A DNA stretch of 64,000 bases from Streptomyces sp. NRRL B-24484 (GCF_000717715.1 NZ_JOAI01000028.1:1-64000); one strand, 5' to 3'. Positions 33,193 to 42,228 are shown, numbered from the stretch's first letter. Numbers and translations: made by a program. Notes: generated by a model not told the origin, from the letters alone.

Positions 33193-34704
33193 TCACCCGT
33201 CGGAGCGCGCCGCGACCGCCGTCCGGCCGGCCCGCACCGGACGGGCGTCCGCCGCCGGACCCGTCTCCGCGGACGGTGCCGGTTCGGCCTGCGGGGTCGT
33301 CCGCCGGGGTGCGAGCAGCGCCGAGACGATGCCGAGGGCGGCCAGCGCCGCGCCCACCCACAGCGCCGGCTTGAAGGCGCCGACGAAGGCGTCGGGGCTG
33401 CCGTACACACCCGGGCCGGTGAAGACGGCCGCGAGCACGGCCACGCCGAAGACTCCGCCGAGCTCGCGGATCGCGCTGTTCGCCCCGGAGGCGACGCCCG
33501 CCTCCTGCGGCGGGACGGCGCCCGTCACCGCGTTGGCCACGGTGGGGAAGCACATCGAGGTGCCGACGCCGGCCACGGTGAGGGCGATGCTCAGCTGTGC
33601 GTACCCCATGCCGGGGTCGGCGATCGCGGCGACCCAGCCGAGCCCGGCGGCCTGCAGGGTGAGGCCGGCCGCCATGAACGGCCGGTTGCCCCACCGCTCC
33701 GAGAGGGCGCCGGCGATCGGCGCGACCACCATCGGCGTCGCCGTCCACGGCAGGATCCACAGGCCCGCGGCGAGCGGCGAGTTGCCCAACCCGATCTGCA
33801 GGAACTGCGACATCAGGAAGAGCGCGCCGAACAGCGAGGCGTACATGAAGAAACTGACGCCGTTCGCGGTGGCGAAGCCCCGCAGCCGGAAGAGGCCGAG
33901 CGGCAGCATCGGGTAGCGGGCCCGCCGCTGCCGGGCGAGGAAGCAGACCACCAGCACCGCTCCGGCCAGCAGCGAGAGCACCACCTCGGCGCTGCCCCAG
34001 CCGGCCGTGTCGGTCCGGACGAGCCCCCAGGTCAGGCCGAGGAAGCCGGTGCCGGCCAGGGCGAGACCGGGAAGGTCGAGGCGGGGCCGCGGGCCGAAGC
34101 TCTCGGTCAGCCGGCGCAGCGCGAGCGGGGCCAGCACCAGGCCGATCGGGACGTTCAGCCAGAAGATCCACTGCCAGTCGAGGCCGTTGGTGATCGCTCC
34201 GCCGACCACCGGACCGGCGGCGACGGCCAGGCCCGCGATGCCGCCCCAGAGCCCGATCGCGGCCCCGCGCTTCTCGGCGGGGAAGGCCTGGCTGATCAGG
34301 GTGAGGGTCAGCGGCATCACGATCGCCGCGAAGCCGCCCTGCACCGCCCGCGCCGCGATCAGCACGCCCACCGACGTGGAGAGCGCGGCCGCGGCCGAGG
34401 CGGCGGAGAAGCCGAGCAGCCCGACGGCGAACATCCGCCGCCGGCCGAACCGGTCACCGAGTGCCGCCCCGGTCAGCAGCAGGCAGGCGAAGGAGAGGTT
34501 GTAGGCGTTGACCGTCCACTCCAGGTCGGTGAGCTTCGCACCCAGGTCGACCCGGAGCACCGGCAGTGCGGTGGTGACGACCAGGGTGTCGAGGGCGACC
34601 ATGAACAGGCCGAGGGACGCCAGGACGAGGGTCCACGCCTGGTGCGGCCGGCCGGCGGCCGGCGCGACGGGCCCGGGGGCGTGCGGGGTGGCTGCGGAGG
34701 GCAT
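33193..34704 (-). CDS. DHA2-type MFS drug exporter (14 TM)
   Basis: 503 residues from ATG 34704 with AAGGAG upstream. It has about fourteen hydrophobic spans, motif D1-like LDTLVVTTALPVL in the first span, motif A GDRFGRRRMF in the 2-3 loop and motif C GPVVGGAITNGLDWQWIFWLNVPIGL. This is the EmrB/QacA family of proton-driven drug exporters. It is divergent from the DGPF/ECF42 pair across a 201-base region, so it may be a target of that sigma factor. Confidence 0.92.
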   Translation of the reverse strand: MPSAATPHAPGPVAPAAGRPHQAWTLVLASLGLFMVALDTLVVTTALPVLRVDLGAKLTDLEWTVNAYNLSFACLLLTGAALGDRFGRRRMFAVGLLGFSAASAAAALSTSVGVLIAARAVQGGFAAIVMPLTLTLISQAFPAEKRGAAIGLWGGIAGLAVAAGPVVGGAITNGLDWQWIFWLNVPIGLVLAPLALRRLTESFGPRPRLDLPGLALAGTGFLGLTWGLVRTDTAGWGSAEVVLSLLAGAVLVVCFLARQRRARYPMLPLGLFRLRGFATANGVSFFMYASLFGALFLMSQFLQIGLGNSPLAAGLWILPWTATPMVVAPIAGALSERWGNRPFMAAGLTLQAAGLGWVAAIADPGMGYAQLSIALTVAGVGTSMCFPTVANAVTGAVPPQEAGVASGANSAIRELGGVFGVAVLAAVFTGPGVYGSPDAFVGAFKPALWVGAALAALGIVSALLAPRRTTPQAEPAPSAETGPAADARPVRAGRTAVAARSDG

Positions 34705-34905
34705 GGGAGGCGCTCCTTGCGGATCGGGTGTGCCGGAATCGGTCTCACTGGACCGACGGACGGCCGGGCGCCGGATCGACACGGAACGCCCGGGAATCTC
34801 CCGGAACGGGAGAATCGTCGGAGAAGGTGTCGATCCGGGCGGGCGCCGACCGTCGACATGACGGGAGGGCCCGGCCGGCGGGCCCGATCGAGGAGGGATC
34901 GCGTC

Positions 34906-35256
34906 ATGGCGCAGTACCTGATCCTGGTCTACCGGGACGAAGCCCGGGTGGCCGCCGCCTCCGCGGACGAGTGGGAGGCGGCGCTCAAGGACCACCTCGC
35001 GTTCCAGGAACGCAATGCGGCCGCCCTGCTCGGGGCCAACGCCCTGCACTTCACCGAGACGGCCACCTCCGTCCGCCCGGACGGCTCCGGCGGCTTCGCC
35101 GTCACCGACGGGCCGTTCGCCGAGACCAAGGAGGCGCTCGGCGGCTACTACCTGGCCGAGGCGGCGGACCTGGACGCGGCCATCGCGCTGGCCCGGCAGG
35201 TCCCGGCGCACTTCGGCGGCGGCGTCGAGGTCCGGCCCGTCCGGGTGTTCGACTGA
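34906..35256 (+). CDS. YCII-related DGPF-domain protein
   Basis: 116 residues, with a GAGGAGGGA ribosome site before ATG 34906. It is a ferredoxin-like YCII fold with the diagnostic DGPFAETKEALGGYYLAE block. DGPF proteins are genomic partners of ECF42 sigma factors, and the next gene, 12 bases later, is one. Their biochemical role is not established; they are proposed targets rather than anti-sigma factors. Confidence 0.9.
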   Translation: MAQYLILVYRDEARVAAASADEWEAALKDHLAFQERNAAALLGANALHFTETATSVRPDGSGGFAVTDGPFAETKEALGGYYLAEAADLDAAIALARQVPAHFGGGVEVRPVRVFD

Positions 35257-35268
35257 CCGGGTCCGCCG

Positions 35269-36546
35269 ATGGCCACCGACCCGGCGGTCGCCGCCGCGGT
35301 CGCGGACGCGCACCGGCGCGAGTGGGCCTTCGTGCTCGCCGCGACGGCGCGCGTCACCCGCGACCTCGACCTGGCCGAGGAGTGCGTCCAGGATGCGTAC
35401 GCCAAGGCGCTGACGGTGTGGGGCGAACGCGGCATCCCGCGGCGCCCCGGCGCGTGGCTCACCACCACCGCCCGCAACCGGGCCACGGACGAGCTGCGCC
35501 GCCGCGCCGCCCTGCGCCGGACGCTGCCGCACCTGCTCGACCGGACCGCCGCCCCCGCGGCGGAGGAGCTCGTCGTGCCGGAGGCGGCCGCCGAGGGCGA
35601 GGAGTTCCCCGACGACCGGCTCCGGCTGATCTTCACCTGCTGCCACCCGGCGCTCGCCGAGGAGGCCAAGGTCGCCCTCACCCTGCGGCTGCTCTGCGGC
35701 CTGACCACCGCCGAGGTGGCCCGGGCCTTCCTGGTCGGCGAATCCGCCATGGCCGCCCGCATCACCCGTGCCAAGAAGAAGATCGCCGCCGCGCACATCC
35801 CGTACCGGGTCCCGCCCGCCGGTGAACTGCCCGAGCGGATCGACGCCGTCCTCACCGTCGTCCACCTGGTCTTCACCACCGGCCACACCGCCCCCGCCGG
35901 CGACGACCTCGTCCGCCGCGACCTGGTGGAGCGCGCCGTCGACCTCGCCCGGATGCTGCGCACCCTGCTGCCCCGGGACGCCGGGGTCGCCGGGCTGCTC
36001 GCCCTGATCCTGCTGACCGACGCCCGGCGCGAGGCCCGCTCGGCCGCGGACGGACGGATGCTCCTGCTCGCCGAGCAGGACCGGCGGCGCTGGGACCGCG
36101 CGCAGATCGACGAGGGCCTCGCCCTCGTCCGCGAGGCGCTGCGCCCGCGCCCGCCCGGGCGCTTCGCGCTGATGGCGGCCGTCGCGGCCGTGCACGCCGA
36201 GGCGCCGAGCTGGCAGCGGACGGACTGGCGCGAGGTGGTCGCGCTCTACGACCTGCTGGTGCAGATCTGGCCGTCGCCCGTAGTGGCCCTGAACCGGGCC
36301 GTCGCGGTGGGCTTCGCCGACGGCCCGGCCGCCGGACTCGCGGCGCTCGACGCCCTGGCCGCCGAACCGCAACTGGCCGGCTACGGCTACCTCGCCGCCG
36401 CCCGCGCCGACTTCCTGCGGCGCCTGGACCGCACGGCCGAGGCGCGGCTGGCCTACGGGGAGGCGCTGATGCTCACCGCGAACGCCGTGGAACGCGACTT
36501 CCTCGCCGAGCGGCTGCGCGAGCTGGACGCCCCGGGCCCGGCCTGA
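35269..36546 (+). CDS. ECF42-type sigma factor with C-terminal TPR-like extension
   Basis: 425 residues, about twice the size of a simple ECF factor. Region 2 (EWAFVLAATARVTRDLDLAEECVQDAYAKAL) and region 4 (LTLRLLCGLTTAEVARAFLVGESAMAARITRAKKKI) are followed by 240 residues of helical repeats (DUF6596/TPR-like, including SPVVALNRAVAVGFADGPAAGLAALDAL). This architecture and the DGPF neighbour identify ECF42. These factors lack an anti-sigma partner; the C-terminal extension is needed for activity. ATG 35269 is 12 bases after the DGPF stop. Confidence 0.92.
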   Translation: MATDPAVAAAVADAHRREWAFVLAATARVTRDLDLAEECVQDAYAKALTVWGERGIPRRPGAWLTTTARNRATDELRRRAALRRTLPHLLDRTAAPAAEELVVPEAAAEGEEFPDDRLRLIFTCCHPALAEEAKVALTLRLLCGLTTAEVARAFLVGESAMAARITRAKKKIAAAHIPYRVPPAGELPERIDAVLTVVHLVFTTGHTAPAGDDLVRRDLVERAVDLARMLRTLLPRDAGVAGLLALILLTDARREARSAADGRMLLLAEQDRRRWDRAQIDEGLALVREALRPRPPGRFALMAAVAAVHAEAPSWQRTDWREVVALYDLLVQIWPSPVVALNRAVAVGFADGPAAGLAALDALAAEPQLAGYGYLAAARADFLRRLDRTAEARLAYGEALMLTANAVERDFLAERLRELDAPGPA

Positions 36547-36608
36547 GCCCGGGCGGCGCTCTACCGAGGTCCGGCGGGCGGCGGGCGGCGGCGGTCAGCG
36601 GTGGGCGG

Positions 36609-37340
36609 TCAGCGGTGGGCGAGGGCGAGCCGGAGTCCGCCGTCGGCCGAGGCCGGCAGGTCGAGGGCGGCCGCCACGTCCGGCGGGAGGTCGCGCAACC
36701 CCAGCAGGCCGGCGGTGAGTTCGGCGGTGGCGCGGTGCCAGTCGCCGGCCCGGCGCAGCAGGGTGTGACCGCTGCCCGTCACCCGGTAGCCGGCCGCCCG
36801 GGCGCCGGCGCCGCGGGCCCGCCCGGCGAAGCGCAGGGTGGCGTCGGGGGCGGTGACCCGGTCCAGGTCGCCGTGCAGCATCAGCAGGCGGCGGCCGGTG
36901 AGGTGCGCGCACGGCTCGTCCTCGGGGCACCAGGGGGCCAGTGCGACCACGCCGGTCACGCAGGGGTGCCCGCCGGCCCGCAGGGCGGCGCGGCCGCCCA
37001 TCGAGTGGCCGATCAGCACGGTCGGCACCGGGCCGAGCTCCTCGGCGAGGTCCTGCAGGGCGGCGAGGGTGTCCCGGGCGGCGTCGGCGCGCTCGCCGTT
37101 CCAGCCGCGGCAGCGGTAGCGGACGACCCCGACCGCCACCCCGGCGCCGGCGGTGGCCTTCTCCACGGCACGGGCGAAGGGGCGCATCCGCAGCCCGGGC
37201 AGGTTGATCGGACCGGGCCGGTGCAGGCCCGCCTCCTGGCCGCCGTGCAGCACCAGCACCGCGGCGGCCGGCGCCTCGGGCCGCTCGCGCCACACCAGCG
37301 CCCGGTGGCCGGGTGCCCCCGGGACCGCCTGTCCGTCCAT
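36609..37340 (-). CDS. Small alpha/beta-fold hydrolase
   Basis: 243 residues from ATG 37340, eight bases after AGGAG; GTG 37349 abuts the ribosome site. It has nucleophile elbow GHSMGG, the Asp in LHGDLDRVTAP and the His in GSGHTLLRRAGDW, giving a complete Ser-Asp-His triad. It resembles dienelactone-hydrolase or lysophospholipase-like small hydrolases. The substrate is unknown. It is divergent from the MTA phosphorylase gene. Confidence 0.85.
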   Translation of the reverse strand: MDGQAVPGAPGHRALVWRERPEAPAAAVLVLHGGQEAGLHRPGPINLPGLRMRPFARAVEKATAGAGVAVGVVRYRCRGWNGERADAARDTLAALQDLAEELGPVPTVLIGHSMGGRAALRAGGHPCVTGVVALAPWCPEDEPCAHLTGRRLLMLHGDLDRVTAPDATLRFAGRARGAGARAAGYRVTGSGHTLLRRAGDWHRATAELTAGLLGLRDLPPDVAAALDLPASADGGLRLALAHR

Positions 37341-37555
37341 CGCCGTCACTCCTGTCAGCCGAGGCTGTCACTGTACGCGGCGCCGCCCGGCGGCCGGGAG
37401 GACGGTCCGGGGCCGGTGGTGCCCCGTGCGCGGGCGGTTCGCCGTCCGGCCCGCCGCGGCGGCCCGCGGCTCGTAGGGTTGGGGGCGTCCACCGGCAGCC
37501 GCGCCCCCGGCGGCAGGCCGTCCGACGAGAGACCGTCACCCCCGAAGGAGAGGCC

Positions 37556-38443
37556 ATGCCTGACGCCCCCTCGACCCCGCCCGCCGCGGGCGCCCCCGTC
37601 CGGGCCGAGATCGGCGTGATCGGCGGCTCCGGCCTGTACGCGCTGCTCGACGACGTCACCGAGGTCGTCGTGCAGACCCCGTACGGGCCGCCCAGCGACT
37701 CGGTCTTCCTCGGCGAGGTGGCGGGCCGCAGCGTCGCCTTCCTGCCGCGGCACGGCCGCGGGCACACGCTGCCGCCGCACCGGATCAACTACCGCGCCAA
37801 CCTGTGGGCGCTGCACTCCCTCGGGGTGCGGCAGGTGCTCGGCCCCTGCGCGGTCGGCGGGCTGCGCGCCGAGTACGGTCCGGGGACGCTGCTGGTGCCG
37901 GACCAGTTCGTCGACCGGACCCTCGGCCGGGCGCAGACTTTCTACGACGGCCTGCCGCTGCCGGACGGCTCGCTGCCCGAGGTCGTGCACGTCTCGATGG
38001 CGGATCCGTACTGCCCGGACGGCCGCGCGGCCGCCCTGGCCGCCGCCCGCGCCAACGCCTGGGAGCCGGTCGACGGCGGCACCCTGGTGGTCATCGAGGG
38101 GCCGCGGTTCTCCACCCGCGCCGAGTCCCGCTGGTTCACGGCCAGCGGCTGGTCGGTGGTCGGCATGACCGGCCACCCGGAGGCCGTCCTCGCCCGTGAA
38201 CTCGGCGTCTGCTACACGTCGTTGGCGTTGGTCACCGACCTGGACGCGGGCGTGGAGACCGGCGAGGGCGTCACCCACGCCGAGGTGCTGGAGGTCTTCG
38301 CCCGCAACGTGGACCGGCTGCGCACCGTCCTCTTCAAGGCGGTCGCCGACCTGCCGGCGCACCGGGACTGCGTCTGCTCGCACGCCCTCGACGGTCTGGA
38401 GACCGGCCTCGCGGGCGTTCCCGAGCCGTCCGCTGGCGGCTGA
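37556..38443 (+). CDS. mtnP: S-methyl-5'-thioadenosine phosphorylase
   Basis: 295 residues. A purine nucleoside phosphorylase fold opens with IGVIGGSGLYAL. Substrate motifs include FLPRHGRGHTLPPHRINYRANLWAL (phosphate and sugar), EGPRFSTRAESR and VGMTGHPEAVLARELGVCYTSLALVTDLD, the MTAP signature including the ribose-binding Met. It splits MTA, left over from polyamine or SAM chemistry, into adenine and methylthioribose-1-phosphate, feeding methionine salvage. AAGGAGAGG precedes ATG 37556. Confidence 0.93.
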   Translation: MPDAPSTPPAAGAPVRAEIGVIGGSGLYALLDDVTEVVVQTPYGPPSDSVFLGEVAGRSVAFLPRHGRGHTLPPHRINYRANLWALHSLGVRQVLGPCAVGGLRAEYGPGTLLVPDQFVDRTLGRAQTFYDGLPLPDGSLPEVVHVSMADPYCPDGRAAALAAARANAWEPVDGGTLVVIEGPRFSTRAESRWFTASGWSVVGMTGHPEAVLARELGVCYTSLALVTDLDAGVETGEGVTHAEVLEVFARNVDRLRTVLFKAVADLPAHRDCVCSHALDGLETGLAGVPEPSAGG

Positions 38444-38561
38444 CCGCGCGGGCTGCACCTGTCGCCGGGCGGGGCCGGCGCGCCCGTACCCGCGGGTGCG
38501 CCGCGCGAGCCCCGCGGGGAGAACCGTTTCGCTGCTCCGGCCGCCCCCTAGTCTGGCGGTT

Positions 38562-38599
38562 CCGAGGGCCCGGCCCGCCCGACGCGACCGGGCCCTCGG
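38562..38599. terminator. 12-bp perfect hairpin after mtnP
   Basis: CCGAGGGCCCGG pairs with CCGGGCCCTCGG over a 14-base loop between the convergent mtnP and mini-Ku genes; probably bidirectional. Confidence 0.65.
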
Positions 38600-38622
38600 G
38601 CCGTGCCCCGTCGTGCCGGGGT

Positions 38623-39132
38623 TCAGGAGGCCCGGCGGGGCGCCGCCTTCTCGGCGGTGGTCTTCGCGGCGGTCTTCTTCGCCGGAGCCTTGCGCGCCGC
38701 AGCGGCCTTCTTGGCGATTGCCTTCTCGGCCGGCGCCTTCCGGGCCGCCGGCTCCGGTGCGACGCCCTCCCCGGCGCCAGCGCCGGCACCAGCACCGGCG
38801 GTGGCGGCCGGGCCGGCCGTCGCGGACCTCGCGTGCCCGCTCTTCGCCGCCTGGACGCTGCTGCGCAGCACCGACATCAGGTCGATCACGTTGTCGCCGC
38901 CCCCGGCCGCCGCCTCCTCCTCGCCGTACGGCACCTCGACGCCCCCGGCCTCGCAGAACCGCTTCTGGCGGATCCTCGCGCCGTCCTCCGCATGCACCTG
39001 GTGCAGGGTCGGGCCGCTGTGCTCCTCGGTCGCCGCGTACAGCTGCACAGGTACGCCGACCAGCCCGAACGTGATGACACCTTTCCAGGTGACCCGGTGG
39101 CATGACCTGTCCCTTTCATGGGGATCTACCAC
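38623..39132 (-). CDS. Internally deleted Ku protein (mini-Ku), probably inactive
   Basis: 169 residues from GTG 39132. Residues 16-70 match the start of bacterial Ku (WKGVITFGLVGVPVQLYAAT, then HQVHAEDGARIR and C-x-VPYG). The sequence then jumps directly to the Ku C-terminal helix (DNVIDLMSVLRSSVQAAKSG) and a Lys/Ala-rich DNA-binding tail. About 200 residues, the whole ring-forming beta-barrel and dimer core, are missing without loss of frame; the junction is near 38920. It cannot encircle DNA as Ku does. It overlaps or abuts the divergent LigD polymerase gene, the usual NHEJ pairing. Alternatively it is a short-lived deletion allele or an assembly artefact. Confidence 0.65.
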   Translation of the reverse strand: MVDPHERDRSCHRVTWKGVITFGLVGVPVQLYAATEEHSGPTLHQVHAEDGARIRQKRFCEAGGVEVPYGEEEAAAGGGDNVIDLMSVLRSSVQAAKSGHARSATAGPAATAGAGAGAGAGEGVAPEPAARKAPAEKAIAKKAAAARKAPAKKTAAKTTAEKAAPRRAS

Positions 39133-39135
39133 GGT

Positions 39136-40032
39136 ATGCCGGAGCGACAGGTCACAGAAGTCGAAGGCCGCCGCCTGGTCCTCTCCCACCTCGACAAGGT
39201 GCTCTGGCCGGCCACCGGCTGGACGAAGGGCCAGGCCCTCTACTACTACGCCCAGGCTTCGCCGCACCTGCTGCCGCACGTCCGGCGGCGTCCGGCCACC
39301 CTGCTGCGGTTCCCCTCCGGGGTCGGCGAGGAGGGCTTCTTCGCCAAGAACCCGCCCCCCGGCCTGCCCGACTGGGTCCGCACCATGGTCGTCGACAGCC
39401 ACGAGGGCCCCAAGGAACGCGTCACCGTCGACGACCTGCCCACCCTGATGGCCCTCGCCAACGGGTACGCCCTCGAACTCCACGTCCCGCAGTGGAGCGC
39501 CGACACCGGGGCCGCCGCCCACGACCGGCTGGTCATCGACCTCGACCCCGGCCCCGGCACCGACATCACGCTCTGCTGCGCCGTCGCCCTGCTCGTCCGC
39601 GAACGCCTCGCCGAGGACGGCCTCACCGCCCACGCCAAGACCTCCGGCAGCAAGGGCCTCCACCTGTACGCGGCACTGCGGCCGAGCGAGGCCTCCGCCG
39701 TCGTCGGCTACGCCCGCGCGCTCGCCGAACGCCTGGCTGCCGACCACCCCCGGTACGTGGTCAGCCGGATGGCCAAGGCGCTGCGCCGCGGCAAGGTCCT
39801 CGTCGACTGGTCGCAGAACACCACCGCGAAGACCACCGCCGCCCCCTACACCCTGCGCGCCACCGCCGTCCCCGGCGTCTCCACCCCGATCACCTGGGCC
39901 GAGGTCGAGGGCTGCACCGCCCCCGACGAGCTCGCGTTCACCCCCGAGGACGTCCTCGCCCGCCTCGCCGCGCACGGCGACCTGCTCGCCCCGCTCCTCG
40001 ACGAGGCGGCGGAACTCCCGGTCGCCGAATGA
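39136..40032 (+). CDS. LigD-type NHEJ polymerase/primase domain protein
   Basis: 298 residues from ATG 39136; ATG 39118 is an alternative with six extra residues. This is the AEP-type polymerase domain of LigD as a stand-alone protein: opening EGRRLVLSHLDKVLWPATGW, catalytic Asp pair in RLVIDLDPGPGTD, SGSKGLHLYAAL (motif II) and VDWSQNTTAKTTAAPY (motif III). It fills gaps at double-strand breaks with ribo- or deoxynucleotides, normally recruited by Ku. The matching ku gene next door is internally deleted, so it may depend on another Ku copy. No ligase or nuclease domain is present. Confidence 0.92.
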   Translation: MPERQVTEVEGRRLVLSHLDKVLWPATGWTKGQALYYYAQASPHLLPHVRRRPATLLRFPSGVGEEGFFAKNPPPGLPDWVRTMVVDSHEGPKERVTVDDLPTLMALANGYALELHVPQWSADTGAAAHDRLVIDLDPGPGTDITLCCAVALLVRERLAEDGLTAHAKTSGSKGLHLYAALRPSEASAVVGYARALAERLAADHPRYVVSRMAKALRRGKVLVDWSQNTTAKTTAAPYTLRATAVPGVSTPITWAEVEGCTAPDELAFTPEDVLARLAAHGDLLAPLLDEAAELPVAE

Positions 40033-40060
40033 TCGTTGCGAACCCGGTGCCCGGTCGGTG

Positions 40061-40450
40061 TCACCCGCCGTCGGCCCACAGTCGGCGCGCCCGGGCGACC
40101 TCCTCGCGGCGGACGGCCCCCTTCCGGCTGTACACCCAGGGGCCCCACCAGTCCGGTGCCAGGGGTGTGAGGGCACGGGCGGAGGCCTGGTCGGGATGCA
40201 GGCCGAGGCGGCGCAGCGGGGCGGCACGGACCCGGACGGTGATGTGGCCGCGCCAGCGCCCGCCGAGCGCGGGATCGGGCCCGCAGGCGTGGTCGCAGCG
40301 GATGTCCTGCTCGTCAACGGGTGACCAGTCGATGCCGCGGTCGCGCAGTCAAACGGCGAGGGCGAACCCCGGGCGCGGCGGGCCGGACAGGTTCTCGACG
40401 GTGAAGAGGGTCACCCATTCCCCGGGATCCATGGTGCTCGTGGTGTCCAT
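40061..40450 (-). pseudogene. Unknown gene split by an in-frame TGA
   Basis: ATG 40450 opens MDTTSTMDPGEWVTLFTVEN and meets TGA at 40349-40351 after 33 codons. The same frame continues without further stops to TGA 40061, encoding 95 residues of well-formed protein (RGIDWSPVDEQDIRCDHACG, WWGPWVYSRKGAVRREEVAR). Codon bias is coding-like on both sides. A CGA-to-TGA transition in ...FALAV-R-LRDRG would explain it. I do not recognise the family. Pseudogene or sequencing error is likelier than stop readthrough. Confidence 0.6.
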
Positions 40451-40540
40451 CGACCCAGCGTGCCAGCCCGGCTGACGCCCCGTCTCCCGGATTTCCGGGC
40501 GGCCGACGGACGGTCGGACCCGGCCGGTAGGGTCCCGGGT

Positions 40541-41257
40541 ATGACACACGGGTTCGATCTCGTCGAAGGTGTCGCGGCCGGTCTCGAAGACCGTGCGGCG
40601 GCCTGGTGGTTCGTGCAGGACTTCGCGGAGCACTGGGTCGCTCCGCTCGCGGAGGGCGACGGCTGGGCGGAGGCCGACCTCGCCGCCGCCGAGGAGCGGC
40701 TCGGCCACCGGCTGCCCGCGGCGCTCCGCGAGGCCTACGGCCGGTTCGGCCGGCGCACCGACCTCACCGCCAACCGGGACCCGCTGCTCGGCCCCGCGGA
40801 GCTCCACCTCGACGCCGAGGGCGACGTCCTGGTCTTCCGCCACGCGACGGAGGGCGCCGCCGCCTGGGGCGTCCCGCTCGACGAACTGCACCGGCCCGAC
40901 CCGGCCGTGGTGCTCGGGGCCGACGGCAGTCGGAGGCCCTGGCTGGACCGGCTCTCGGTGGCCCTGGTCGAACTCGTCCTCTCCGAGTCCCTGCACGCCC
41001 CCGACGCCCCCGCCGACCTGCTCGAACCGCTCGACGTCGCGACGCTCCTCGCCCTGGAGGACGGCTACGTCCAACTGCCCTTCCCCGACTACCCGGTGTT
41101 CGCCGCGCCGGCCGGCAGCCGCTGGTTCGCCGGCGACGACGTGCTGCTCCGCGCGGACGACGGCGGCGCCCTCCGCGCCCGCGCCCGCACCCCCGAGGCC
41201 CTCGCCGGCCTCCGCAAGAACCTCCCCGGCAGCTGGCTGAAGGCCGACGGCGCGTGA
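40541..41257 (+). CDS. SMI1/KNR4 (SUKH) family protein
   Basis: 238 residues from ATG 40541. The SUKH-type start (EADLAAAEERLGHRLPAALREAYGRFGR) and following beta-rich region identify the superfamily, which in bacteria mostly serves as immunity proteins against secreted polymorphic toxins. No toxin gene is adjacent. The stop overlaps (GTGA) the start of an ADP-ribosylglycohydrolase, another family used in immunity against ADP-ribosylating toxins. Confidence 0.8.
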   Translation: MTHGFDLVEGVAAGLEDRAAAWWFVQDFAEHWVAPLAEGDGWAEADLAAAEERLGHRLPAALREAYGRFGRRTDLTANRDPLLGPAELHLDAEGDVLVFRHATEGAAAWGVPLDELHRPDPAVVLGADGSRRPWLDRLSVALVELVLSESLHAPDAPADLLEPLDVATLLALEDGYVQLPFPDYPVFAAPAGSRWFAGDDVLLRADDGGALRARARTPEALAGLRKNLPGSWLKADGA

Positions 41258-42200
41258 ACCGGGCGACCCCCTACGGCCGAGCCGCCCGCGCCGCCGGCGC
41301 CGTGGTCGGCTCGGCCGTAGGGACGCCCTCGGCGCCCCCTTCGAGTTCGGCCCGGCCGGGGTGTTCTCGGCCCGCTTCCCGGTGCCCGGCGCGGGCGGCG
41401 AGATGTGCGGCGGTGGCGGCTGGGAACCCGGTGAGGCCACCGACGACACCCAGATGGCCGTCCTGGTCGCCGAATCCCTGCTGGAGCGCGGCAAGCTGGA
41501 CCTGCCGGACCTCTTCGGGCGGTTCCGCCACTGGGCGGCCTCGGAACCCAAGGACATCGGCATCCAGACCGAGGACGTCCTCACGAGCGGCCTGCCCTGG
41601 GACCTCGCGGCCGCGGTCCACTTCCAGACCAGCCTCCGTGCGGCGGGCAACGGTTCACTGATGCGCGCCGCCACCTCGGCCGTCCGCTTCGCCCGGGACG
41701 GCCGGTCGGCCACCATGGACGCCGCCAGACGGATCGCCGCCCTCACCCACGGCGACCGGGCCGCCTGGGAGGGCACCGCGATCCTGCACGAACTGGTCCG
41801 CGCCGGCCTGGACGGCGGCGACCCGCTCGCCGCGCTCCCGGCCACCCTCCGGGCCGTCGACCCGGAGAGCCGCGACCGCTACGCCACCGTCCTCGCCCCC
41901 GACTGGCACCCCGACCGGGCCACCGAGTTCAACGGCGCCGTCTGGCCCTGCCTCGGCTCGGCCGTCTGGGCGCTGCGCACCACCACCGGCTTCGAGGAGG
42001 CCCTGCGGGCCGCCGTCGACCTCGGCGGCGACACCGACACCGTCGCCGCGGTCGCCGGCACTCTCGCCGGAGCCGTGTACGGCCTGGACGCCGTCCCCAC
42101 CCGCTGGACCCACCCCCTGCACGTCCCCCTCCCCGGCTCCGGCGGCCGCGTCCTGCGCCTCCCCGACCTCCTCGACCTCGCCCACCGCCTGGACGCCTGA
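41254..42200 (+). pseudogene. ADP-ribosylglycohydrolase with a one-base frameshift
   Basis: GTG 41254 begins NRATPYGRAARAAGAVVGSAVG in frame 1. After GTAGGG (41317-41322) the family's D-A-L-G-A-P-F-E-F-G motif continues only if one G is added; the rest runs in the next frame to 42200. Downstream motifs are intact: EATDDTQMAVL (Mg ligands T-D-D) and GGDTDTVAAVAGTLAGA (C-terminal metal site). Intact relatives remove ADP-ribose from proteins. The deletion is in a G run, so it may be a sequencing error. If real, the protein lacks its first metal-binding segment. It overlaps the SUKH gene, so the two were an operon. Confidence 0.8.
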
Positions 42201-42228
42201 CCCGCCGCCGGGCGCGGCCCACGGAGCC

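Noticed and set aside
31882..35256. An 1124-codon plus-strand frame
   Set aside because: Only its last 116 residues (the DGPF protein) and no other part show family features. The rest opposes the MFS gene or shadows the hydrolase.
40349..40351. Selenocysteine codon
   Set aside because: No selA/selB/selC or SECIS-like hairpin is seen, the position is next to no redox motif, and a nonsense mutation explains it more simply.
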